This document shows, in pieces, positions 30,319-41,742 of a stretch of 64,000 bases of DNA. A program made the translations under genes and the position numbers. Source of the DNA: Euglena gracilis (lineage: Eukaryota > Euglenida > Euglenophyceae > Euglenales). Location of the stretch: positions 33,773,417 through 33,837,416 of the forward strand of contig CP154955.1 in assembly GCA_039621445.1 (NCBI GenBank), read 5' to 3'. Each line of letters opens with the position of its first letter. Positions within the stretch are counted from its first letter, which is position 1. The notes beneath the pieces were generated by a model that was not told where the DNA came from, ran no database searches, and saw only the letters and a list, made by a program, of their open reading frames with translations.

Positions 30319-32344
30319 GTTACACCTAACACTCACAATTTTGGGACGTCCCGCCAAAATCGTTGGCCACTTTTGCCATAATTTTGGGCTCTTTTGCCAA
30401 AACGCCTGGGACCTTTCGCCAAAATTTTTGGAACCGTTGCCGAATTTTTGGGATTCCGTTGCAGAGATTTTGGTACTCGGCGGTCAAAATTTTTGGGACT
30501 TTTTTCAAAAGCTCTCTGAATCCAACAAATCACTCTCTGAACAAACCACTGCAACCCCACGGCTCTTCCAAGCAACACAGCTGATGTAAATCATACCCAG
30601 TGGAAATGCCTCACCCCCCTCTCAGTGTCCCCCCCCCCAAAGTGACCAAAACGTTTTGCCAAAATTGCCCCCTCAAAGAAAGTGGAAATTTGCCTTCCAC
30701 ACCGAAGGCGCCGAAAGCAAATTTGACCCCCCCCAAAATGTCCGCTTCCCTGGGCCGGCCACTTTTTTGTGCCTGAAGGGTGGAGGGGGGTGAGACATGG
30801 GGGGGGGGGGTGGATTGGGGGGGGGTGGAGGACTCCCCACCCCCTAACGTGACCCCCCCTCTATTTGGGGGGGTACTCATTCAAGTGAAAATGCCTTTAT
30901 TCGGGTGTTTTACGGGGGTTCGCAACTATGAAGGACAGGTCCAGGTGGCCAATTAGGGGGAGGGGGTAGGGGTATCCCCCCCAGGGGTTTTTTTAAGACC
31001 GGGGGGGGAGGGGGGGGTCCCCCGCACCCACCCACCCCCTGGGGGGGAGGGGGGTCCGGGGGACCCACAAAAAATGGCCGAAAAATCGCGAAAAGTGCTA
31101 AAAATAGAATTTTTTCGGCGCCTGCGGCGCCGAAAAGTATATCCCACCCCCCTCCGGGGGGACCCCCCCCCCGGGGGGGAGGGAGCCTGGCGGACCCACC
31201 CACCCTACCCCCCCCTCCCCCCCCGGGGGCCCAAATTAAAAAAAATCCCTGCTTCCCCCCCCCATGCTTGGCCCGACGGGGGGGGGCCTAGCCACCGGGA
31301 GGGCGGCTAAAATGAGGGGGGGGGGGTCATGTTAACTTTTTTTACCCGTGCGATATTGGTCGACTTTTTGTGCATAGGATTTGTCACAGCTTTTCTTATT
31401 TGGCAAATATTACAAATGTCGAAACGGACGTTTTTGGAGGTTTTCTGAACCCTTTTGCAGCCTTGCCGAAACTGGTCCGTCTTGTCCCGGAGACCAATAA
31501 GCCACCCTCACCCCCCCCCTATTTGGCTAATGGTCGGGCTCCTTCGGACCCTCTATTAGCCAATTGGGGGGGGGGGACAATTAGGGGGGGTTACCCCGGC
31601 CAATGGCCAATAAGCCTGACCCCCCCCCCCAATTGGCTAATGGACCGTCCCCCAATTAGCCAATTTGGGGGGGGGGGAATAAGGGGGGGTGAGGGCAATT
31701 GGGGGGGGGGGCGAGTTTTTGGCTGATTTTGTGCCAAAAATGAACACTTTAGACAAGTGGGTACAAAAGTTTTCGACTGGCCAGCCCTGCCAGTGGACCC
31801 TCCATCCTGCGTCCTGTGTTTAAAACGCAGGCTTCAGGACGAAGTATGCGTCATGCGTCTAAGACGCAGTTTTTGCCACAGAAGACGTCCTCCAGTTCAT
31901 CCTCGGTCAGACGGCCTTCTTGGTCGACAGGATGCATGTGCAGCACTCAACCTGGCAAAGCTGGAGTTTTTTGTTTTGAAAAAAAACTGGGAATTTTTTT
32001 TGGGAAAATCATCTTTTTTGGCTTCGTTTTGAATGAGCTGCCAGCTATGCCAGGGTTTGGATGGACAGGCATTCCAAAAAAACACACTGCAGGCAAAGGG
32101 GAACAAAAAAATGGCAAGTCCCAAAAACTTGCAAAAAAAGTCCCAAAAGTGCCAGACCACGGAGACCCAAATTTCTGAAAAGGGTACTCTTTTCATTTGC
32201 AAAAAGGTTCCAAAAATTTTGGCAAAAATGTCCAAAATTATGGCAAAACGTACACAAATATTTTGCAAAAGGTTCCAAAATTTTTGGCAAAAGTGCCAAA
32301 AATTATGGCAAAACGTCCCAAAAAATGTGAGCGTTAGGTGTAAC
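30319..32344. mobile_element. Putative non-autonomous DNA element with terminal inverted repeats
   Basis: The left end GTTACACCTAACACTCACA is the inverse of the right end TGTGAGCGTTAGGTGTAAC. Imperfect complementarity continues inward for about 150 bp on each side (30319-30475 and 32185-32344), in sequence dominated by 'ccaaaattttggc' and 'gccataattttgg'. The 1.7-kb interior has no transposase and is rich in G and C homopolymers. I see no clear target-site duplication (flanks 'caacaatg' and 'gtagaata'). A foldback or MITE-like element is my inference. Confidence 0.55.
31500..31715. repeat. Inverted GGCTAATTGG/CCAATTAGCC repeat cluster
   Basis: Several copies of 'ttggctaatgg' and its complement 'attagccaatt', each next to runs of 7-12 G or C, can pair in several ways. 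It lies inside the putative inverted-repeat element. Confidence 0.6.
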
Positions 32345-32562
32345 GTAGAATACTTTGAATGCCCGGTGCGCATATTATGTATCAAAATCATTGATTGGGC
32401 TGTGCAATAAAAAAAAATGTAAAATAGGACCTGAACAAAACTATTTTTCATGATATTTTCATGACCATAATTTGATACGTAAATTTAAAAAAAAAGCCAG
32501 CTAATCAGCCAAAGATTGGCGCAAAATGGAAACAGTGAGAACCTTTAATTGCATTTTTTTTA

Positions 32563-32612
<50 letters not shown>

Positions 32613-33329
32613 CTGTAACATTTATCGTATTGCACACCATTTTGATGCAAAGACAAAGGAGTATTTTTTTTAGTTTTTTGTAACAATTTCACAAATTGTT
32701 TTTTTATTTGAAGAATATGTTCACTAGAAAAAAATTGTGATGGAATTGCTGGAATGGAATTTTTCAAAAAGTTCCATTTTAATTGGCTTATTGTTTATTG
32801 ATTTTTCCCCCTTTGGTCCATTGAAATCGTTTTTAGTTATTTAATATTAATCTTGAAGGTTTGTTTCTGGGTGGATGAGTGGCTAATTGTATGAAAAGTG
32901 ACCCCTCCCCAGTGAATTGCTAATGAAAAATATAAGTTTCCCCTTCTTCTGCTTCTTCTTCTTCTTTTTGTTTTTGCTTTTCCCTTTTTCCCTTTTTTTT
33001 TTATTAGGGGGTCCATTGATCTTCAAAAGGGTTGACAAAAATGTTATTTTTTTTTTTTCTTTTTTTTTTTATTTTTTATTCCTTTGAATATGCCTTTTTT
33101 TGTTTGCCCTCGACAAACATTTAGGCACCACTGGAACTCTGGGGGTTTATTCATACATGTCACCATTCATATAAGGTAAAGAGCCTCAAAGAGGATCCGA
33201 TTGAGTGCACATTTTTAAAACAAATCATTTGGCAAAATCATTTTGCCTAATAAAGATATTCATTGTTCAAATGCTTCATGTTTTATCCGCTCACAAAAGT
33301 AATTTTTTGAAACTTTTTTTTAACAACAG
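32345..33329. other. AT-rich non-coding stretch
   Basis: It contains an (AT)n run (32563-32610) and T-rich homopolymers (32990-33070). No coding sequence was recognised. The last bases (ttttttttaacaacag) resemble a splice acceptor for the exon at 33330. Confidence 0.6.
32563..32610. repeat. (AT)n microsatellite
   Basis: A near-perfect AT dinucleotide run of about 48 bp with one interruption. Confidence 0.9.
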
Positions 33330-33462
33330 GGTGGTGTTCCCGCCTCTGCCACGGGGCACCAGCGTCCCCGTGGCCCAGTGCGTCCGGGCCCGCCTCCGCA
33401 CCAACCCTCTAGCACGGCCTTCGGCGGCAGAGGCATTGTTGTTTGCGTGGATGAATGGAGTG
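33330..33462 (+). CDS. Putative single exon resembling the end of a protein kinase domain
   Basis: A GC-rich island of 133 bp in AT-rich DNA is bounded by a T-rich acceptor (aacaacag) and a donor (gtgggt). It encodes RARLRTNPLARPSAAEALLFAWM, split here as RARLRTNPLARP and SAAEALLFAWM. This resembles subdomain XI of serine/threonine kinases (two charged residues, xNPxxRPSAxEAL, then a W-containing helix). No other kinase exon was recognised nearby, so this may be a fragment or part of a gene with long introns. Confidence 0.35.
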
Positions 33463-36050
33463 GTGGGTGTGTTCCGTGTTCTCTCCATATTTACTGTGGG
33501 AAAGAGTCAAAAAAAGGCTTGCGGTCTACATTGAATACTTCCCAATTTTGTATGAAACCCTCATTTCATTCAATGTGTTCATCAAGTTTTACATTTTTGT
33601 TATTATTCCTTTTTTTTACTATTTTATGTGAAATAGTTTAAAACCAAGTTTGGAAAGTATTTTTAGAAAGAAAATTTTTCTTTCTCTGTTTCTTGAATGC
33701 TGGAATGTGTTTGACAAGCCTTGATTATAAACTTACAAAACTAAATATTTCAAGCATATATTTCTCATTTATATTTTGAAAATTGGAATGTAACGGGCAG
33801 GGCACACAAAATATGCTGCATGTTTTTTCCCTTCAATCTTACTTTGCCCTTCACTTCAGACCAATGTTGGCACGTGGTTTATGGGTTTTTCATACTTGCA
33901 ATAAAATCGACTTCATCCGGGGAAGCGTGGAGGCTGGAGAGGAGGCCCGCATAGGAAGAGGGCAATCAAGCATATATAGCCCATATGTGGAAGCCCCTAT
34001 AGCGCCTATGGCCGCCCCCTCCCACTCCCAAAAAAATGCCCCCTTTGTCATTGACCACACACGCTATTTGTATACCGAGCCTGTGGAGAAAAGTTTGAGG
34101 TTTCAGCGGATATGCAAGTCACAAAGCAAACAATGAAAAATAATGCCTAAAAACATGTGTCCAAATTACCATTTCTTGTAGTCAATGTTCTGTCTATCAC
34201 TTTCATCAAACTCGTTCTTTCTCAGCATTCAAACTGCCCAGTTGCCTCGATACCCTTTGCCAACAGTTTTGTGTTACTGGGCAGACCTCGGCAATGGGTT
34301 ACTGGGTGAAAGGGTAAATGGGTGAGACTGAATTGATTTGGGAAAATTGAACAAGAAGGCAAGGAGGGATAGCCACAACCATAACTCGGCTTACGAAGTT
34401 TTGAATATAGCCATTTTAAAACCCTATTCATAAAAATTGCAATGCAATATTTCATTCACACAAAAGTTTATGAATTAGAACGCAAATTTTTCCTTTGGGA
34501 CAAAAAATCAAAAAAAAGCAAAAATGAAACTTGCGTTTTCCAGTATGCCCTATGCATATCGTAAATCCCTGAAAGGTCGACGGGGGGTTGGTACGCCGTG
34601 GCGAGGGGGTCCGAATAGGGGGGGGGGAGGGGGGGTAAATGGCGTGGCGAGGGGGTCGGCGACCAGGGGGGGGGAGGGGGTGTACCATGGTTTTCCAACA
34701 AAATTTTCGTTCAAAAAATCGCGAAAATCGCCGGTGGCGTGGCGAGGGGGTCCGGCTAGGGGGGGGGGGGGAGGGGGGGTAAATGGCGTGGCGAGGCCCT
34801 CGGAGAGGGGGGGGAGGGGTGTACCAACCCCCCGACACCCCCTTCGCGGCCCTCTACGAGAGGGGGGTGTCGCGCTTTCGTGTTTCATTTATTTGGCAAT
34901 TGAAGAAAAACCAAATTCTTGAATCCGCCAAAATTCAAGGGGGTGTCTGTTTTTACCGGGTGTCTCATAAACAGGGATTTACGGTATATAACTATATACA
35001 TACATATTACATATGTATACATATGATGTAATATTATATATGTGTATGTGTTAAAATCAACATTGTTTTGCCGGGGAATGAGCGGGCTGAAAGGGGGCTG
35101 GCTGGGCTAGCCTCTCCCGTTGAAGTTGGCTAGCCTCACCTTCAAGCAGTTATAGCCCGTCTTATCCCCCCCCAACGACCATATGGGAAAGCACCTCTGG
35201 TCGACCCTCATTTTGGGCCAATATGCGGCCATAGGCAGCCATACATCGGGAGGGGGCCAACTCTACAGGAGCTAAGTTTTGCTATTCTAATCCCCGGGCC
35301 AACCACTACGAATGACTAAGATCACAATGTCCGGAGGGGCAAACTTTGGGGGCACTTCAAAGTTCTTGGTTGGGGTAGATATACATGTGTTGAAGCAAAT
35401 AAAAAAATACCTTGCCCCTAAGGACCAGGCACCGAAACTGCATCATTTCAGGAAAAAAACCCAGTTGCAAAAGGACACACAGACTCCACCAGCACTGAAA
35501 ACATGAGGGACCCACCTTCACTGACAGTGAAGCCAACCAGCATGGAGAGCGATAGGGATCACACCTCAAAGGGGATTTTATCGGTTTCAGTAGAAATTCA
35601 GCTGAACTTATCCTTCAAATTTCACACCTCTTTTGACAGAGCAATTGATCGATTCGAAAAAATAATCTTGATTTGTCCTGTAGCGACTAGTCGCTACCAC
35701 CAAAAAGTCTATCACCAATTTCTCGCTCGGGGCCAATTTGACCCAAAACATTGGCAAAAGGGGACGTCCAACGCACCTATTAAAGGGGACGTCCACCACC
35801 CCATTAAACCCGTAGTGCTGTATTTGGGCGCTCCAATCGGGTGAGCAGTGCATTGTCCTTCATTATGTACCCATTCAATCACATGACGCTGGGCTTCAAC
35901 ACATGAAATGATAACCTCACCCCAGATCAACACTTTCCAAAGCATGCACTCAAATAACCCCTGTTGTTTAATGTTTCAGATGTCTGTTGGTTCAATGTCT
36001 GTGTCATTGGTGGTCTGTTCTGTGGTTCATGTGTTGTTGTTTTTTTGCAG
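33463..36050. other. AT-rich stretch, no supported gene
   Basis: Possible exon-like segments near 33915-34140 and 35500-35830 show no domain. 34590-34820 is a G-rich repeat (separate entry). 35755-35815 holds two copies of 'aaaggggacgtccaac'. No RNA gene was recognised. Confidence 0.5.
34590..34820. repeat. Tandem G-rich repeat with 'ggcgtggcgaggggg' units
   Basis: At least four copies of 'gtggcgagggggtc' are separated by runs of 9-15 G. Two flank a short 'ttcaaaaaatcgcgaaaatcgcc' spacer. Confidence 0.7.
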
Positions 36051-36052
36051 GC

Positions 36053-36108
36053 CTGCTGGACGTCATTCAACATTCAACGTTAACGAGGAATGGGAAGTGA
36101 AGAAGTAG
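36053..36108 (+). CDS. Possible 3'-terminal exon of an unknown gene
   Basis: After a strong acceptor (ttgtttttttgcag) a frame reads PAGRHSTFNVNEEWEVKK and then TAG. The upstream exons were not found and the peptide is not recognised. It is reported only because the acceptor and charged C-terminal peptide look genuine. Confidence 0.25.
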
Positions 36109-37132
36109 AGTGTGTCCTGTTTGTTCAAGGTAATTTGTGACTTAGCGTGGCATATTTTTGCAACTTGCTTTTTTGCTTTTTTGTTCAGACACCACACCCA
36201 GTTGTGGAAAAAAATTGCTGGCGGTTTTCTGCAGAGTTCCCCGTCATTTCCGTCGGGGGGGGGAGAAGAAACAGAAATTCTTTTCGGAAAACTGGAACTT
36301 TCTTGTTCCTCAAAAAACAGCAGCATGTCTCGACAAATCTTTCGAAAAAACCTTGTGATGAAAAAGAAATTACAGGGTACAAACAGAACAAAAAACCACA
36401 CAGCTCCCCCAGCGAATCTAACTGATGCCGTTTTGCGTGGGGGTGATTGTTTGAAATTTCTTTCACTGCACTCTGTTCCAAATGATGAAAACATCATCCT
36501 GAAATTTGGAAGTGGAGGAAAGGAAGAAAAGTGGAAACCAACAAATTTGTTTTGTTGACATTTTAACAAGCACAGCAAAAAGCAAGTTGAGCAAAAGTAC
36601 AAAAAAACCTTTCAGAGGGTTCGGGAAAAGCCCGACATAATGTTTGCGACATAGATGTTTTGGCAACACGGCGCAGGTTCAATCCGTAAGGCCCCAACAT
36701 CCTAAGCTTAGGGGGGGGGGAAAGGTCGTCGAACTGCCTTCTCCAAAAACACGTGCTGTAGCGTTGGGATTCCTTTTTTGAAGGCAGCAATCAAAAGCTG
36801 GCCAAAAAAAGAGCTCAAAGTATTGCGTCTTTCGCGGCAAGGGCCACGTCCACAAATCCAAAATGGCCAAGCAGAAACAACACTTTTTTCAGTAGCAGTA
36901 GTGTGCTTAATCAGACACGAAATTGGATGCGCGGGCGGGAGGCTCGTGCGTCTTCCGGCCCAAAAACAAATCACTGACGCAAATGCCGAAGTTTCAGGGG
37001 GTCAGAAAAGTTCGTCGTTTTCGCAGTATTTGTGTTTTGTAAAGTTTTCAATACCAAAAAATATCCTGCTCTTTTTGGGGCCACGGGCATGGGTGACGAA
37101 GTCCGGCCTCACGGCCTTGAGCTCCCGAACCC

Positions 37133-37171
37133 CCCCCCAACCCTTGCGCCGAAGGCGCAAGGGTTGGGGGG
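37133..37171. repeat. Perfect 18-bp stem, 3-nt loop hairpin
   Basis: The left arm 37133-37150 and right arm 37154-37171 are perfectly complementary (ccccccaacccttgcgcc, loop gaa, and its complement). Confidence 0.9.
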
Positions 37172-37726
37172 CGGGCCCTCCTCCATCATCTTTCTTCCCC
37201 CGTGAATTTGCAATTTTCTAAGCCAACCCTCTTGGCTGTTATTGCATTCGTCGTCCTTCATTTCGAGGGCGATGGTTCAGGGGCATCCTCCCTCAAAGAA
37301 GTTTCCCACACAGTTTTTGTTTGTGTATAACTTCTCATCGTTTCAGAAACCCAGGTGGCTATTTAGGGCCCTGCCTAACTGGCACGCACACAGAAGACAC
37401 ATTTTGTTAAACTCCCCCCAAATAACACCCCCCCCAAATAAACACCCCCCACCGGGGGCCGATTTCGAGCGCCCAAACAACACCAGCCCCTGTTTTCCTT
37501 TGGTTTTCCATGTAAAAATAACCCCCCCAAATAACCCCCCCCCCTGGGGCCCCAGTTCGGGTGCCCAAATAACACCGGGGGGGGCGGGTGTCTTTTGGGG
37601 GGGTGTTATTTGGGGGGGGGGGGGCTTACAAAAAGATGTTAGACGAATGGAGGACCCCGAATGGATGAAAAAAGGCTTTAATGGCCATTGTGATGTTGAA
37701 ACCGTGTATGGGGCTCTGGCTTCACG

Positions 37727-37802
37727 CCCGAACCGGCGTTCTGGACGCCGGTTCGGCACAAAAATTTCTGTGCCGAACCGGTGTCCAGAACGCCGGTTCG
37801 GG
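37727..37802. repeat. Large near-perfect palindrome with nested palindromes
   Basis: The left arm (from cccgaaccggcgttctggac) pairs with the right arm (to gtccagaacgccggttcggg) over about 36 bp with one or two mismatches and a 4-nt loop. Each arm is itself close to palindromic (ccgaaccggcgt...acgccggttcgg), so a four-way structure is possible. A partial copy of one arm lies at 38145-38200. Confidence 0.85.
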
Positions 37803-38531
37803 CGGGAAAACGGCGTCCTGGGGACCGAAAATGAAAAGTGCCAAAAAGTGTCCAAAATGGTTTGTAGACATGAGGCAATCATATCTGAGCACTTTTTGGG
37901 GGGTATTTGGCCAGAAATTGGGGTATTTTGTGCAACAATTTCCATTTGGCCAAATCTGGGGATTTTCTGAAATAGAATACCATGCAGCAGGGCTGAAATC
38001 TAAGGCCATCTAAAACCCTTGAGAAGGGTTATCGATCAAGCGGCAACATGGCAGGTGAACAGTGGATTTTGGAATTTGCGAAAAGGGTCCAAAAATCGTA
38101 ATTCTGAAAAAACCCAAGGGGTCCAGCTAAAATTTCCTAACCATAAGAACCGGCGTTCTAGAACACGGCTTCACGCCCGAACCGCCGTTCTGGACACAGT
38201 TTTCGTATTAGAATGTGATGTTCTTCATTGTTTTTCAACATGCGCGAGGATGCCCGAACTATTGCAAAAAAGTTTCATCACCACTCAAACCTTCTGAAAC
38301 ATATCCCCCCATCTTTCGTCATGATCACATCCTCCTTTTGTCCGTTCAATCTAATCAGACCATCAGGTAACCAATGGGTGTTTGCATTCCAAAACAATGT
38401 ATAGTAATGGATAGAAGCCTTTCAGGCTGATTTCCCTGCAAAGAAGACATTGGTACAGGATCTGGTAGAGAGTGCCAGGCTTCGCGAAGTTTTTGCACTT
38501 TCTGGGTGTCTATTTTTTTCGTCTGCATGTC

Positions 38532-39636
38532 ATGTCGGACAATGCAAAGCCCCTAGTGGGGTCTGAAGATATCCCTGCTGAGATTACTGTTGATGTCGAA
38601 GACCCAATGGACATCACCCTCAGTCCGGCTTCAGTGCAGAGTGTCAATGAGGTACCTTGGAGGGCACCTTGGAGGGTGCCCTCCAAGGCACCCTCCAAGG
38701 GGGTGCTTTGGAGGGCACCCCCTCCAAGGCAGCCAGAGGAGCAGTCCAGAGCAGTGCTGAAGGGCAAAAGCAAGTGGCCTGACAAGCGACATCGAACAAT
38801 CTTCAATTTATACATGGAGCTGAAACAATTACAAGCCAGAATGAAGGTAGAAGAAAGGAAATAGAAAGCAGAAGAAGATGAACTACGAAAACAGCTGAAG
38901 CGTTTAACAGCGACTGCCCCCCCCCTTGCCGCAGCCCTCTACTCCCAGCTTCGGCTGGTTGGTTGCTCCCTTTGTCCCCTCTCCCCCCAATTTGCCCCCA
39001 TCTTTGGTTCAATGTGTTCTCCCCCCCCCCTGTGAGCCCAATCACCCCCTCTTCCACCCAAAATGTGCCCCATGTACCTGATTTGCTGGGATCTGGCCCC
39101 CCCAATGTGGCACACAACACCCCCCAGCAAACTGGTCACAATGTCCCTGTGGATTCTCTTGCCACTGTTGTGCCTTTGTCTGGGGTGTGGTTCATTGGAA
39201 AAAATTTCAATCCAGGAATGTTGGACAAATTTTGAATTTTGGACAAAGGAGTTCTGCAGCAAATGGTTCTGGTAGCCACAATTTTGATTTCACAAATGCT
39301 CCTGTTCCTGGTTTTGGCTCTCCCAGTGTTGGCTCAGCAAATGTTCAAGGTTTTGGGTTTGGTCCTGGCTTTGGCTCTCCCAGTGTTGGCTCAACAAATG
39401 TCCTGGGTTCTGGGTTTGGTCCTCCCAGTGTTGGCTCAACAAAAGTCCAAGGTTCTGGGTTTGGTCCTCCCCGTCCTGTTTCCAAAAATGTCGCAAGATC
39501 TGCCTTTGACAGCCCCAAAATAGGCCTTGGAGCCAGCATCCCCTCTCAGCCCCCTATTCCCCAGTTTTCTTGCCCCACCCGCCCAGGAGGCGATTTTCAG
39601 CTGCCCCTCCCCCTCCTGGTCTCCCTCCTGCCCTAG
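38532..39636 (+). pseudogene. Uncharacterised coiled-coil and FG-repeat reading frame (broken)
   Basis: From the ATG at 38532 a frame encodes an acidic N-terminus (MSDNAKPLVGSED), a WRAPWRVPSKAPSK repeat and a charged helical stretch (ELKQLQARMKVEE). A TAG at 38862-38864 breaks it, and the helical reading continues in frame beyond. Later frames (38963-39235, then 39187-39636) encode Pro-rich sequence and a run of tandem FG repeats (PGFGSPSVGS, GSGFGPPSVGS, GSGFGPP). At least two frameshifts separate these parts. It may be the Gag of an unidentified retroelement or a decayed host gene. I do not recognise a family. Confidence 0.4.
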
Positions 39637-40895
39637 CCCCCCCCCCCTCCACCACCCCTGGCCTGCCTGGCCCGGTCGGGGGCGCCCAGATTAAAGTTGT
39701 GGTGACCCGCAGCTGGTCTGGGATGGCTTTGCCGAGTCGGTATGGGCCGATTCCCGTACAGACTTGGCAGCGCCTTCCACCAGCCCTGCACCAGGCACTG
39801 CTGTGGGAAGGCCAGGGCTCGGAAGACTGCACGGTTTTTTTTGAGCAATTTTCCGCCCTCCCCCCGGCTGCCGGCCCAGCCCTGGCCTTCAGGCGAACAC
39901 CCGCCCTGCCCCCTGTCCTGCCCCTTCCCCAGCCGAGCCCTGATGGGACGGGACCCGGATGGCTTCCCCACAAGCTATCTGTCCATCCCTCTCGGACCAT
40001 CCATCATCGGGTGTCCAGGAACCGTCTCCAGTGGTCTTGTTTTCGCCTGGAAACGTGTCGTCCAGCGGGGGGGGGGAGGATTTTTCCGGGCCGGTATCCA
40101 TCGCTTCGCTGCGACACTAGTCAACCTCCCAGCCCGCGGTCCCCAAGGGGGTGTACCTGAGCCATTGGCGTAGCCAATCCGCACGTTTTTGGACCATCGG
40201 CCTGCGGCACAGGAAATACGCGTGGAGCAGGAATTTTGTGGCCGCACAATTTGGCTGCGACACTTGGGCAATTTTCTATTCCGCCCAACGGAGGGGAGCT
40301 TCTTCCTCTGCACGCTTTGTTTGTGCAAATTACATCAGACCTCCTCCCTTCGGAAACCTCTCCTCCTTGTTTCAACCCACACTTCCTGCTGTACAGCGGA
40401 AATCCTGGCTACCCCTACCGACAATTCGTCTCCCGCCTTTCCAGGCCCTGAAGACCAACCCGCTCTCATGAATGTTGCCGAAGTACATCACGTCGCCGGG
40501 CTCCCGGGCAAAGGTCGCCAAAGGTCGCTATGGGTATTTCCTACTCAGTCTTTTTTGCATTGTAGCGGCGTAGGCAACTGTTCCAGGGCCCTAAAAAAAA
40601 AAATCCCTTGTGTGTGCAACACCTTTTGTGTGTATGTTGCGCTAATTTGCCGTGGAGCGCATTTTTTGACATCGACCTGCCCACGACCTTTGGCGACCAT
40701 GGCGACCTTTGGCGACCCTAGGGTCTGCCCACAACCCCCCCCCCAGGCCAAATCTACCCCCCACGTCGCCGACCAGGTTTTGAATAGTGCTGGCTCTTAA
40801 TAAGCGCGCCTCACCCCTTCATTGACCCCCCCCCCCTATATATACCAGCCACTCCCTGGAGCTCTTTGGACTGAAACGCAAGGATTTTGTGCCTG
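39637..40895. other. GC-rich decayed sequence downstream of the FG-repeat frame
   Basis: Several overlapping Pro-rich frames exist, but frames change repeatedly and no domain is recognisable. It may be the remainder of the same element or gene. 40500-40720 holds repeated 'ggcgacctttggcgacc' units. Confidence 0.4.
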
Positions 40896-41742
40896 AAACG
40901 GGAGGCCAAGGGGTCAAAAATCGCTCATTTTCGGCTCAAAAACGGGTTTTCCGAGTCCGGGAGGGCAAAAAACATCGTTTTGGGCAAAAAAAATTCTCAA
41001 TTTTTCGACTTTTTTGACCCGGGTTTGACCCAAAGTCAATGGGTTGGCGGCCCAAAACGTGGCGCTGGCGGGTCGAAAAACGCTCATTTTCGGCTCAAAA
41101 AACAGTTTTTCCGGGTCCGGGAGTCCAGTAAACATCGTTTCGGGCAAAAAATTTTTCCCATTTTTTTCGACTTTTTTGACCCGGGTTTGGCCCGAAATCA
41201 ATGGGTTGGCGGCCCAAAACGTGGCGCTGGCGGGTCGAGAAACGCTCATTTTCGGCTCAAAAACGCGTTTTCCGGGTCCGGGAGGCCAAAAAACATCGTT
41301 TGACTTTTTTGACCCGGGTTTGGCCCGAAGTCAATGGGTTGGCAGGTCGAAAAACACTCATTTTCGGCACCAAAACAGGTTTTCCGGCTCCGGGAGGCCA
41401 AAAAACATCGTTTGACTTTTTTGACCCGGGTTTGGCCCGAAGTCAATGGGTTGGCGGCCCAAAACGGAGCGCTGGCGGGTCGAAAAACGCTCATTTTCGG
41501 CCCAAAAACAGGTTTTCCGGGTTCGGGAGGCCAAAAAACATCGGTTCGGGAAAAAAAATTTCGATTTTTTTTCGACTTTTTTGACCCGGCTTTGACCCAA
41601 AGTCAATGGGTTGGCGGCCCAAAACGGGGGGCTGGCGGGTCGAAAAAACGCTCATTTTCGGCTCAAAAACAGTTTTTACGGGTCCGGGAGGCCAAAAAAC
41701 ATCGTTTCGGGCAAAAAAAAATCTAAATTTTTCGACATTTTT
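40896..41742. repeat. Satellite-like tandem array, about 110-170 bp units
   Basis: About six units share the order 'aaaacgctcattttcggctcaaaaac', 'ttccgggtccgggaggcc', 'aaaaacatcgtttcgggc', 'cgacttttttgacccgggtttg', 'tcaatgggttggcggcccaaaac'. Two middle units are shortened and lack part of the block. Open frames through the array are a by-product of the repeat. Confidence 0.88.

Larger units (their letters stand above)
36109..38531. other. AT-rich stretch with hairpins, no supported gene
   Basis: It contains two large hairpins (37133-37171, 37727-37802) and a C/G-run cluster (37405-37625) related to 63768-63845. Open frames at 36112-36558 and 36778-37221 have no recognisable domain, and their opposite strands are equally open. 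Confidence 0.5.

Noticed and set aside
31757-32032. EF-hand-like peptide on the minus strand (DQEGRLTEDELEDVF near 31885-31940)
   Set aside because: The pattern is suggestive but short, lies inside the putative inverted-repeat element, has no convincing splice borders, and has no second EF-hand nearby.
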